Shown here piece after piece: positions 52,543-59,273 of a DNA stretch of 64,000 bases. Source of the DNA: JAMZMI01 sp964353015 (GTDB lineage: Bacteria > Bacteroidota > Bacteroidia > Cytophagales > Cyclobacteriaceae). The notes beneath the pieces are model-generated. The model was not told the DNA's origin. It ran no database searches and saw nothing but the letters and a program-made list of their open reading frames with translations. The number at the start of each line of letters is the position of its first letter. The stretch's first letter is position 1. A program made the translations under genes and the position numbers. Location: positions 1 to 64,000 of the forward strand of contig CAYGUA010000025.1 in NCBI GenBank assembly GCA_964353015.1, in the 5' to 3' direction.

Positions 52543-52556
52543 TATGTACGTACATA
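52543..52556. promoter_or_regulatory. 14-bp palindrome, candidate operator for the B12-domain regulator
   Basis: TATGTACGTACATA is perfectly self-complementary, formed by two TGTAC half-sites. It lies 19 bp upstream of the -33 element of the sigma-factor promoter. Confidence 0.45.
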
Positions 52557-52574
52557 TTTATTGTTTAACTTTTA

Positions 52575-52605
52575 TTGTTTATTGTTAAACAAAATAATAG
52601 CTTTG
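52575..52605 (+). promoter_or_regulatory. Promoter of the ECF sigma / crt operon
   Basis: TTG at 52575-52577, a 20-nt spacer, and TAGCTTTG at 52598-52605, an exact housekeeping-type Bacteroidota promoter 22 nt before the ATG of the sigma gene. Confidence 0.65.
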
Positions 52606-52626
52606 AACAATCTTAAATATTAAGCA

Positions 52627-53139
52627 ATGACAGGCACGGAATTCAGTATTAATGTAGACAATTTGACCACTGCTTTAAGACCATTTGCTCTAAAGCTTAC
52701 CCGAGACATGGAAGATGCCAATGACCTTCTTCAAGAAACGATGATGAAGGCATTCAAGAATCGCGATAAATTCGCAGATGGCACCAATCTCAAGGCATGG
52801 ATGTACACGATCATGAAAAATACATTCATTACAAATTATCAGAGGATGGTCAGAAGGAATACCTTCATCGATACTACTGAAAATTTGCATTATATAAATT
52901 CTACAGAAAGCACGATTCAAAATGGAGCGTATGAAAGTTTTGCGTTGAGAGACATTTATTCAGCGGTTGATAATCTGCCTGACGCCTACAAAGTTCCATT
53001 TACGATGCACTTTAGAGGATTCAAATATCATGAGATTGCTGAAAAACTCAACATTCCTATTGGTACTGTTAAAAATAGGATTCATATTGCCAGAAAGGAC
53101 TTGAAAGATGTTTTGAAAGTCTACGGAAAGAATAATTAA
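52627..53139 (+). CDS. ECF-family RNA polymerase sigma factor
   Basis: 170 aa with region 2 (LRPFALKLTRDMEDANDLLQETMMKAF, then LKAWMYTIMKN) and region 4 (YKVPFTMHFRGFKYHEIAEKLNIPIGTVKNRIHIARKDL). No anti-sigma gene follows; instead crtI begins 3 bp after the stop, so the sigma gene leads the carotenoid operon. With the B12-domain repressor upstream, a cascade (repressor to sigma to pigment and stress genes) is likely by analogy with light-regulated carotenoid systems, but its target promoters are unknown. Confidence 0.92.
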   Translation: MTGTEFSINVDNLTTALRPFALKLTRDMEDANDLLQETMMKAFKNRDKFADGTNLKAWMYTIMKNTFITNYQRMVRRNTFIDTTENLHYINSTESTIQNGAYESFALRDIYSAVDNLPDAYKVPFTMHFRGFKYHEIAEKLNIPIGTVKNRIHIARKDLKDVLKVYGKNN

Positions 53140-53142
53140 TTC

Positions 53143-54612
53143 ATGGCAAAAAAAATTGGCATCATAGGCTCAGGATTTTCGAGCCTATCTGCGGCATGTC
53201 ATCTTGCCAAAGCTGGTCATTCAGTTTTTGTATTAGAAAAAAATAGCTCTGCCGGTGGCAGAGCTAGAAGTTTTTCAGAGTCAGGATTTACATTTGATAT
53301 GGGTCCAAGCTGGTATTGGATGCCAGATGTTTTCGAGCATTTTTTTTCGCAATTTGGAAAGACTCCAAAGGATTATTACGACCTTATTAGACTTGATCCT
53401 TCTTACAGAGTTCAATTCAAAGATGAAGCCATTGATCTGCCAGCAAGTATGGCTGAGTTGGAATTATTATTTGAATCGATTGAAGAAGGCAGTGCTATTC
53501 AACTTCGAAAATTCCTAAAACAGGCAAAATATAAATATGAGGTAGGAATCAATGATTTGGTATACAAACCAAGTCGCTCCGTTTCCGAATTCATAGATCT
53601 CAAATTACTCAAGGGATTAGTGAAAATGGATGTTTTCACCTCTATGAGTAAACACATCAGGAAGTTTTTTAAAAATGAAAAACTTATTCAACTGATGGAG
53701 TTCCCAGTTTTATTCCTTGGAGCCACTCCAGAAAACACTCCCGCATTATATAGCCTGATGAATTATGCAGATATCTCACTAGGCACTTGGTATCCGATGG
53801 GTGGCATGCATAAGGTAGTAGAAAGCATGGTGGATCTGGCCAAAGAACTTGGAGTGGAATTTCACTTTGATCAGGAAGTGATTGAATTCAAAATTGAAAA
53901 GGGTATCGTTCAAAAAATCGTCACATCAAAAGGTGAGTTTATAGCTGATATCGTTATCGGAGGAGCTGATTACAACCACCTAGAACAGAAAATATTACCA
54001 AAGGAATTTAGAAATTACTCAGAAAAATACTGGGAGTCCAGAACCATGGCACCATCATCACTCCTATTCTATGTGGGTGTGAATAAAAGGCTACCCAACA
54101 TGAAGCATCATGTTCTTTTCTTTGATGAGGATTTCAAACAACACGCCCACGAGATATATACCAACCCGAAATGGCCAACTAAACCGCTCTTATACACGTC
54201 GGCTACATCGATAACAGATCCTACGGTGGCACCTGAAGGATGCGAAAATCTAGTGATTCTCATTCCTGTTGCTCCAGGTCTTGATGACACGGAAGAAAAC
54301 AGAGACTTTTACTTTGATATGGCCATAACCCGACTTGAGTCTTTTACAGGAACATCCATAAAGGACTCAGTTATTTTTAAAAGGAGCTATGCTCACAATG
54401 ATTTTATCAAAGATTATCATTCATTTAAGGGCAATGCCTATGGACTGGCGAATACCCTGATGCAAACAGCAATCCTCAAACCTTCGTTGAAAAGTAAAAA
54501 ACTTAAAAATTTATATTTCACTGGTCAACTTACGGTACCAGGACCAGGTGTACCACCATCTATTATTTCAGGAGAGGTTGTCAGTCGTGAAATATCTAAA
54601 GATTTTAGGTAA
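53143..54612 (+). CDS. crtI: Phytoene desaturase
   Basis: A 489-aa FAD enzyme that desaturates phytoene to lycopene. The dinucleotide site is GIIGSGFSSLSAACHLAKAGHSV (residues ~5-27) followed by LEKN...GGRARSF and FDMGPSWYWMP. The C-terminal signature is LYFTGQLTVPGPGVPPSIISGE (~460-480), the carotenoid dehydrogenase bacterial-type motif. It begins 3 bp after the sigma factor gene and leads into crtB 21 bp later. Confidence 0.95.
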   Translation: MAKKIGIIGSGFSSLSAACHLAKAGHSVFVLEKNSSAGGRARSFSESGFTFDMGPSWYWMPDVFEHFFSQFGKTPKDYYDLIRLDPSYRVQFKDEAIDLPASMAELELLFESIEEGSAIQLRKFLKQAKYKYEVGINDLVYKPSRSVSEFIDLKLLKGLVKMDVFTSMSKHIRKFFKNEKLIQLMEFPVLFLGATPENTPALYSLMNYADISLGTWYPMGGMHKVVESMVDLAKELGVEFHFDQEVIEFKIEKGIVQKIVTSKGEFIADIVIGGADYNHLEQKILPKEFRNYSEKYWESRTMAPSSLLFYVGVNKRLPNMKHHVLFFDEDFKQHAHEIYTNPKWPTKPLLYTSATSITDPTVAPEGCENLVILIPVAPGLDDTEENRDFYFDMAITRLESFTGTSIKDSVIFKRSYAHNDFIKDYHSFKGNAYGLANTLMQTAILKPSLKSKKLKNLYFTGQLTVPGPGVPPSIISGEVVSREISKDFR

Positions 54613-54633
54613 TTTTAGTTTGACAATTCCCTA

Positions 54634-55470
54634 ATGGATCGATTATACACAAAAACAACCTTTGAGTGTAGCAAGCTCATTACCCAATATTACAGCACCT
54701 CTTTTACCTTGGGCATAAAGACCCTTGATAAAAAGTTTCACATGCCCATTTATGCTATTTATGGCTATGTGAGATACGCGGATGAAATAGTAGATACATT
54801 TCACAGCCATGATAAGAAAAAGCTTTTAGATAAATTCAAAACTGATACGTTTGAGGCGATACATGATGGAATTAGTTTGAATCCGGTTCTTCATTCATTT
54901 CAGCTTATTGTTAACAAATATCAAATTGGATATGATCTTATAATTGCTTTTCTTAACAGCATGGCCATGGATTTGAAACAGCAGGCTTATGATTCCAGCC
55001 AATATGAGGATTACATATATGGATCAGCGGAGGTAGTAGGTTTGATGTGTCTGAAAGTATTTTGTGAAGGAGATGATAAACAATACTTACAACTCCTGCC
55101 CTCAGCTAAAAGTCTTGGAGCAGCTTTTCAAAAGGTAAATTTCCTAAGAGATATTAGAAGTGACTTCAAAGATAGAGGTCGAGTATATTTTCCAAATGTC
55201 GATTTTAATTCATTTAGTAAGACTGAAAAGGAACAGATAGAAAAAGATATAGAAGCAGACTTTAATCATGCGCTTACAGGAATCAAAAATCTTCCTCAAG
55301 GAAGTCGTGCAGGAGTTTACCTTGCGTATATTTATTATCTAAAATTATTTAAAAAAATCAAGATGCTACCTTCAAACAAAATTTTGGAGAAGAGAATACG
55401 CATCCCTGATTTTGAAAAAATTATCCTTTTAAGTAAAACACTTATTCTCAACAGGTTGAATTTTCTTTGA
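54634..55470 (+). CDS. crtB: Phytoene synthase
   Basis: 278 aa, squalene/phytoene synthase family, joining two geranylgeranyl diphosphates. Both metal-binding Asp motifs are present: YADEIVDTF (~50) and NFLRDIRSDFKDRGRVYFP (~170). The YYSTSFTLGIK start is typical. Its stop shares one base with the lycopene cyclase start (TGATG), so the two are translationally coupled. Confidence 0.95.
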   Translation: MDRLYTKTTFECSKLITQYYSTSFTLGIKTLDKKFHMPIYAIYGYVRYADEIVDTFHSHDKKKLLDKFKTDTFEAIHDGISLNPVLHSFQLIVNKYQIGYDLIIAFLNSMAMDLKQQAYDSSQYEDYIYGSAEVVGLMCLKVFCEGDDKQYLQLLPSAKSLGAAFQKVNFLRDIRSDFKDRGRVYFPNVDFNSFSKTEKEQIEKDIEADFNHALTGIKNLPQGSRAGVYLAYIYYLKLFKKIKMLPSNKILEKRIRIPDFEKIILLSKTLILNRLNFL

Positions 55471-56180
55471 TGAAGCCAATCTATTTAATTATCAATGCGG
55501 CCACCATTATATTTCCTTTGGTTCGATCCTTTGAGCCTAAAATAAAATATGCAAAAAAATGGTACGCATTGTTTCCCGCCATATTAGTTACGGCAACCAT
55601 ATTTATTATCTGGGACGTGATTTTCACGAAAAATGGTATTTGGGGTTTCAATAAGGACTATCTGGTAGGAGTTGAAATATTCAAACTCCCCATAGAAGAA
55701 TGGCTCTTTTTTATCACTGTTCCTTTTGCAAGTGTCTTTATTTACGAATGTGTCAGATATTACCTCCCGAAAATTCGAACATCTGGTAGCCTAAGAACCC
55801 TCAGCACCGCCTTTAGTTTGATTTTAATTCTAGTCGCCACATACAATTGGGAACAGTCATATACGTTCTGGTGCTTTTGCTTCACAGGGATTTATTTGAC
55901 CATCATTTCATATCAAAATCCTAAATGGCTGGGAAAATTCTGGATCGCCTATCTTATACATCTGATCCCATTTGTAATCGTAAATGGGATTTTAACAGGT
56001 TCATATCTTGAAGAACCAATTGTTTGGTACAACAATGACCACAATCTTGGAATCCGGATATTTACCATTCCGATTGAAGACACAATATATGCTTTGTTGT
56101 TATTGTTAATGAATGTCTCATTTTTTGAATATTTCAGAAAGACTTTCCTCCAAACAAAAAGAAAAAAACAGGGTTATTAA
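55470..56180 (+). CDS. Heterodimeric-type (CrtYcd fused) lycopene beta-cyclase
   Basis: 236 aa from the ATG at 55470, whose first base is the last base of the crtB stop; a TTG 3 bp earlier is the only alternative. Seven membrane segments in two lycopene cyclase repeats: the first has IWGFN...FKLPIEEWLFF (~60-85) and the second RIFTIPIEDTIYALLLL (~195-212). Their PIEE and PIED motifs are the catalytic acids of CrtYc and CrtYd. It cyclises lycopene to gamma- or beta-carotene. This fused arrangement is typical of Bacteroidota. Confidence 0.9.
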   Translation: MKPIYLIINAATIIFPLVRSFEPKIKYAKKWYALFPAILVTATIFIIWDVIFTKNGIWGFNKDYLVGVEIFKLPIEEWLFFITVPFASVFIYECVRYYLPKIRTSGSLRTLSTAFSLILILVATYNWEQSYTFWCFCFTGIYLTIISYQNPKWLGKFWIAYLIHLIPFVIVNGILTGSYLEEPIVWYNNDHNLGIRIFTIPIEDTIYALLLLLMNVSFFEYFRKTFLQTKRKKQGY

Positions 56181-56183
56181 TCC

Positions 56184-57029
56184 ATGTTAAATCTCAGAAT
56201 CAATATTGACCAAAACTCAGGATTCTGTTTTGGAGTAGTCTATGCTATTGAAATGGCGGAGGATATTCTTCACGAAGAAGGTCACCTTTATTGTCTAGGA
56301 GATATTGTGCACAATGATGAAGAAGTAAAACGACTTGAAAGAAAAGGTCTCAAAATCATTGATCACGATGAACTCAAAAATATCACAGATGAAAAAGTGT
56401 TGATTCGGGCACATGGAGAACCTCCATCCACCTATAAACTAGCCATTGAAAACAACCTTACATTAATTGATGCCTCATGCCCGGTTGTACTTAAACTTCA
56501 AAATCGTATTAAGAATTCTCATGACAAAAAAGAGCATATATTAATATATGGAAAGCATGGTCATGCAGAAGTTGTTGGTCTTCTGGGTCAAACAAACAAC
56601 AAAGCTGTTGTATTTCAGGATCTGAAAGAATTAGATACCAGTTCGCTACCCGATAAAGTCACTTTGTACAGCCAAACCACAAAAAGTACTGATAGTTTTT
56701 ATACCATTAAAGCTACACTTGAAGCTGAGGGTATAGAAGTGAATGCCAATGACACCATCTGCAGGCAAGTATCTAATCGTGATAAGGAACTTAGAAATTT
56801 CGCTAGCTTGTATGACAAAATTATATTTGTATCAGGCACTAAGTCCTCAAACGGCAAGGTGCTTTTCAATATTTGCAAGGAAAACAACCCGAATACTTAT
56901 TTCATATCAAATAAAGAGGAGTTAAATCAGGCTTGGTTTGAAAAGAATGACACGATTGGGATTTGTGGAGCAACTTCTACACCCATGTGGCTAATGGAAG
57001 ATGTAAGGGCGGAATTGTTAAAATATTAA
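56184..57029 (+). CDS. ispH: 4-hydroxy-3-methylbut-2-enyl diphosphate reductase
   Basis: The last enzyme of the MEP isoprenoid pathway, an iron-sulfur protein making IPP and DMAPP. 281 aa. The three cluster cysteines are C15 (SGFCFGV), C99 (DASCPVV) and C193 (TICRQV); substrate-binding His residues lie in DIVHN, RAHGE and GHAEV, and the closing GATSTP is conserved. It begins 3 bp after the cyclase gene. Placing ispH inside a pigment operon ties precursor supply to carotenoid demand. Whether another ispH copy exists elsewhere cannot be seen here. Confidence 0.95.
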   Translation: MLNLRINIDQNSGFCFGVVYAIEMAEDILHEEGHLYCLGDIVHNDEEVKRLERKGLKIIDHDELKNITDEKVLIRAHGEPPSTYKLAIENNLTLIDASCPVVLKLQNRIKNSHDKKEHILIYGKHGHAEVVGLLGQTNNKAVVFQDLKELDTSSLPDKVTLYSQTTKSTDSFYTIKATLEAEGIEVNANDTICRQVSNRDKELRNFASLYDKIIFVSGTKSSNGKVLFNICKENNPNTYFISNKEELNQAWFEKNDTIGICGATSTPMWLMEDVRAELLKY

Positions 57030-57036
57030 AATCATA

Positions 57037-57507
57037 ATGAACATTATTATCAAGGTGATGATCGTAATAGGAACCTTTCTTTTTATGGAAGGAGTGGCGT
57101 GGTTTACCCATAAATATATCATGCATGGCCCACTTTGGATCTGGCATAGGTCACATCATAAATTACACCCACATCCACTAGAGCGAAATGATCTATTTGC
57201 CATTGTATTCAGTTTGCCCTCAATCCTACTGATCATGGCAGGATTCGAATTTCCTGAATATAAAATTTTAAAATACTTTGGATTTGGTATCATGGCATAT
57301 GGACTATTTTATTTTATATTCCATGACATCATCGTACATAGGAGAATTAGAATCCCCTTCAAAGCCAAAAGTAAATACATGAAAAGAATCATGCAAGCGC
57401 ATTATGTGCATCATGAAGTTCATACCAAAGAAGGAGCCGAAGCATTTGGGTTTTTATATGCTCCAAAAAAATACGAATCTACAAATCCAGCGAATTCACA
57501 TCCTTAA
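57037..57507 (+). CDS. crtZ: Beta-carotene hydroxylase
   Basis: 156 aa, four membrane segments, fatty-acid-hydroxylase superfamily. The di-iron His clusters are all visible: HKYIMH (~24-29), HRSHHKLH (~36-43), HDIIVH (~95-100) and HYVHHEVH (~122-129). It adds 3-hydroxyl groups to beta rings, giving zeaxanthin from beta-carotene. It starts 7 bp after ispH and is the last gene of the operon. Confidence 0.94.
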   Translation: MNIIIKVMIVIGTFLFMEGVAWFTHKYIMHGPLWIWHRSHHKLHPHPLERNDLFAIVFSLPSILLIMAGFEFPEYKILKYFGFGIMAYGLFYFIFHDIIVHRRIRIPFKAKSKYMKRIMQAHYVHHEVHTKEGAEAFGFLYAPKKYESTNPANSHP

Positions 57508-57512
57508 TTTTA

Positions 57513-57564
57513 TATATCCCGTTAGCATTAACAGACGGGTAATTTCACTCATCCGTCGGATATA
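57513..57564. other. Alternative-pairing RNA/DNA structure downstream of crtZ
   Basis: TATATCC (57513-57519) pairs with GGATATA (57558-57564). Inside, CCCGT (57518-57522) can pair with ACGGG (57535-57539), or GACGG (57534-57538) can pair with CCGTC (57553-57557); the two inner hairpins share bases and exclude each other. This looks like an attenuator or structured leader, with no known family match I can name. Confidence 0.35.
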
Positions 57565-57590
57565 CAGAACAAGTAGGCGAAAATTTATAT

Positions 57591-57650
57591 AGCCGGTTTC
57601 CAAGTCTCTAACAAAAGACTTACATTTGAAACTCATTAGAACCGGCTTGT
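57591..57650 (+). other. Nested hairpin before the NUMOD4/HNH gene
   Basis: Outer stem AGCCGGTT (57591-57598) with AACCGGCT (57640-57647); inner stem AAGTCT (57602-57607) with AGACTT (57616-57621). GTTTC (57596-57600) can also pair with GAAAC (57628-57632). The outer stem is followed only by TGTTTAATT, a poor terminator tail, so it may be a crt-operon terminator or a leader of the next gene. Confidence 0.4.
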
Positions 57651-57680
57651 TTAATTAACCATTTACAATTAACAAGCGAG

Positions 57681-58166
57681 ATGACAGAACAGAAAGAAGA
57701 ATTGTGGGGCCCAATAGCGGGTTTCAGCAATTATGAAATTTCCTCAAAAGGAAAAATCAGAAGCAAGACCAGAACCTCCTGGCACAAGGGAAGCAAGACC
57801 CACATGAAAATCAAGGGAAAAATGATGAGACAGCGCTGGAACAAGGCCTGCAAATGCTATTTCCTGGATTTAATTGATGATGAAAAACGAAGAAGAACCG
57901 TTTATCCTCATAGAGAAGTGGCAAATGTATTTGTGCCGAATCCTAATCCTGAAGAGTTGAAGATGATTATCCATATTGATAATAATCCAAGAAACAACAA
58001 ATCAGAAAACCTTCAGTGGATGTCCAAATCTGCACACATGAAATGGCAGTTTGAAGTTGGAAATAAAAACAATTTCAAAGTATGGAAAACCAGAAAGAAG
58101 AGATATAAAAATGGTTTTAAGCCCGATACAGTACTTCCGGGAAGACCCAAGAAAGAAACAGCATAA
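57681..58166 (+). CDS. Free-standing NUMOD4/HNH endonuclease-like protein
   Basis: 161 aa. Residues ~8-55 match the NUMOD4 DNA-binding motif (LWGPIAGFSNYEISSKGKIRS). Residues ~75-125 match an HNH domain of the homing-endonuclease type (HREVANVFVPNPNPEE, IIHIDNNPRNNKSENLQWMS, then AHMKW), with the first His and the NN pair kept. A basic tail follows. Such proteins are usually found in introns, inteins or phages; no intron host is apparent here. It lies between crtZ and rpmA and ends in a strong terminator. Activity as nuclease or only as DNA-binding protein is undecided. Confidence 0.75.
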   Translation: MTEQKEELWGPIAGFSNYEISSKGKIRSKTRTSWHKGSKTHMKIKGKMMRQRWNKACKCYFLDLIDDEKRRRTVYPHREVANVFVPNPNPEELKMIIHIDNNPRNNKSENLQWMSKSAHMKWQFEVGNKNNFKVWKTRKKRYKNGFKPDTVLPGRPKKETA

Positions 58167-58195
58167 AAAAAGGGCTCATATGAGCCCTTTTTTTT
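58164..58195. terminator. Bidirectional terminator between NUMOD4/HNH gene and rpmA
   Basis: AGGGCTCATATGAGCCCT is a perfect palindrome (58171-58188) flanked by A7 on the left and T8 on the right, so it can end the NUMOD4/HNH transcript on plus and the rplU-rpmA transcript on minus. Confidence 0.9.
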
Positions 58196-58211
58196 ATATC
58201 TATATAACTAC

Positions 58212-58478
58212 TTATTCAGCAGCTAAAATCGGTTGTACGTGTACATATGATCTATCCTGTCTTCCCTTACGGAAAGTAACAGTGCCATCCACTAAAGCAA
58301 ACAATGTATGATCTTTACCGATTCCTACATTTTCACCCGGATGATGTTTTGTTCCTCTTTGGCGTACAATGATGTTTCCAGCAATTGCTGCTTGTCCACC
58401 ATAAATTTTCACACCAAGTCTTTTACTTTCGGATTCTCTACCGTTCTTCGAACTACCGACACCTTTCTTGTGAGCCAT
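58212..58478 (-). CDS. rpmA: 50S ribosomal protein L27
   Basis: 88 aa, beginning MAHKKGVGSSKNGRESESKRLGVK, the full L27 N-terminus that reaches the peptidyl-transferase centre without the cleavable extension seen in Firmicutes. Later IVRQRGTKHHPGENVGIGKDHTLFA is conserved. It follows rplU by 8 bp, the normal rplU-rpmA operon. Confidence 0.97.
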   Translation of the reverse strand: MAHKKGVGSSKNGRESESKRLGVKIYGGQAAIAGNIIVRQRGTKHHPGENVGIGKDHTLFALVDGTVTFRKGRQDRSYVHVQPILAAE

Positions 58479-58486
58479 GATTTATC

Positions 58487-58795
58487 TTATTTAATATCTT
58501 CAATTAAAACTTTAGAAAACTGCTGACGATGGCCGTTTTTCTTTTTGTATCCTTTTCTTCTTTTCTTTTTGAAAACGATCACTTTGTCACCTTGTACATG
58601 CTCAAGTATTTTTCCTGATACTTTCGCTCCACTTACTGTAGGCGTACCTATTTTTACTTTTCCATCATCATCCAACAAAAGCACCTGATCAAAATCAACT
58701 TTTGATCCTTCTTTTCCTTCTAATAACGGAGCGTATACAAACTTGTCTTTTTCAACTTTGTATTGCTTACCAGCGATATCTACTATTGCGTACAT
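58487..58795 (-). CDS. rplU: 50S ribosomal protein L21
   Basis: 102 aa from the ATG at 58795 (MYAIVDIAGKQYKVE), the conserved start; an in-frame extension 51 bp upstream would run into the promoter. Conserved KVIVFKKKRRKGYKKKNGHRQQF near the end. It is first in rplU-rpmA and has an exact promoter about 40 nt upstream. Confidence 0.97.
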   Translation of the reverse strand: MYAIVDIAGKQYKVEKDKFVYAPLLEGKEGSKVDFDQVLLLDDDGKVKIGTPTVSGAKVSGKILEHVQGDKVIVFKKKRRKGYKKKNGHRQQFSKVLIEDIK

Positions 58796-58832
58796 GCTTA
58801 TAATTATTTCTTCAATCTTTAAAAAAGGAGTG

Positions 58833-58863
58833 CAAAGATATGTCAACTGTTTCCAAAACCCAA
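58833..58863 (-). promoter_or_regulatory. Promoter of rplU-rpmA
   Basis: Read on the minus strand: TTG (58863-58861), a 20-nt spacer and TATCTTTG (58840-58833), exact to the Bacteroidota consensus; the ATG of rplU lies 37 nt further. Confidence 0.7.
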
Positions 58864-59192
58864 CAATGGTTTACTATAAAAATCCAATAAAAAAAAATTA
58901 AAATATTTTTCCATTTTTTTTTCAGCGTTCAGGGCCGTTTTTCGATGAAGTTTTTATTAGAAAAATGGAATTTAAGCGCCTTCATTACAGACAGTTATCA
59001 ATTATTTCAAACTTTTTTTCAGGTGACTTTTTCGCCCATTTTAGTCTTTGTTTTTTAAAAGCAATTTTCCCACATTTGTAAACACAGTCAAGAAAAATAT
59101 AAGCCACTTTTCGTTCTGGGCTGTATCCCAAATCTTAGAAAAACCAACTAGAAGGCAATAAATGATGAGTTTGTTGCTGATTTCTATGTATT

Positions 59193-59201
59193 TGTGGATA
59201 A
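59193..59201 (-). promoter_or_regulatory. Consensus DnaA box 1 upstream of nrdB
   Basis: TGTGGATAA on plus is TTATCCACA on minus, the exact high-affinity DnaA box. It lies 73-81 bp before the nrdB start. Confidence 0.6.
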
Positions 59202-59211
59202 CTTTATTTAT

Positions 59212-59220
59212 TGTGGATAA
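59212..59220 (-). promoter_or_regulatory. Consensus DnaA box 2 upstream of nrdB
   Basis: A second exact TTATCCACA (minus strand), in the same orientation and 19 bp from the first. Its first bases belong to TTG (59211-59213), which with 19-nt spacing to ACAATTTG (59233-59240) could be the -33 box of a weak nrdB promoter, so DnaA binding would overlap polymerase. Confidence 0.55.
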
Positions 59221-59273
59221 CAATGTTGAGAAACAATTTGTCTTGTTAACAAAGTAAAAGTGATCGATTTAAA

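Larger units (their letters stand above)
52461..52626. promoter_or_regulatory. Control region of the sigma factor / crt operon
   Basis: A 166-bp very AT-rich gap. It contains the palindrome TATGTACGTACATA (52543-52556), then repeated TTTATTGTTTA-type units (about 52557-52567 and 52571-52581) and GTTAAAC, then the promoter elements. The repeats overlap or abut the -33 box, which is where a MerR-type repressor would block polymerase. Confidence 0.5.
58796..59273. other. 478-bp intergenic region between rplU and nrdB
   Basis: It contains the rplU promoter near 58833-58863 (minus), a long A/T-rich stretch (about 58870-58930) with homopolymer runs, no convincing gene (a 60-codon minus frame at 59041-59223 is unsupported), and two DnaA boxes at 59193-59220 just before nrdB. 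No tRNA or other RNA gene is visible. Confidence 0.6.

Noticed and set aside
57508..57680. tRNA, group I intron or known riboswitch in the structured gap
   Set aside because: No acceptor/T-arm pattern, no intron core elements and no riboswitch consensus that I recognise; kept only as an unexplained structure.
59041..59223. 60-codon minus-strand frame upstream of nrdB
   Set aside because: AT-rich chance frame; it would overlap the DnaA boxes.
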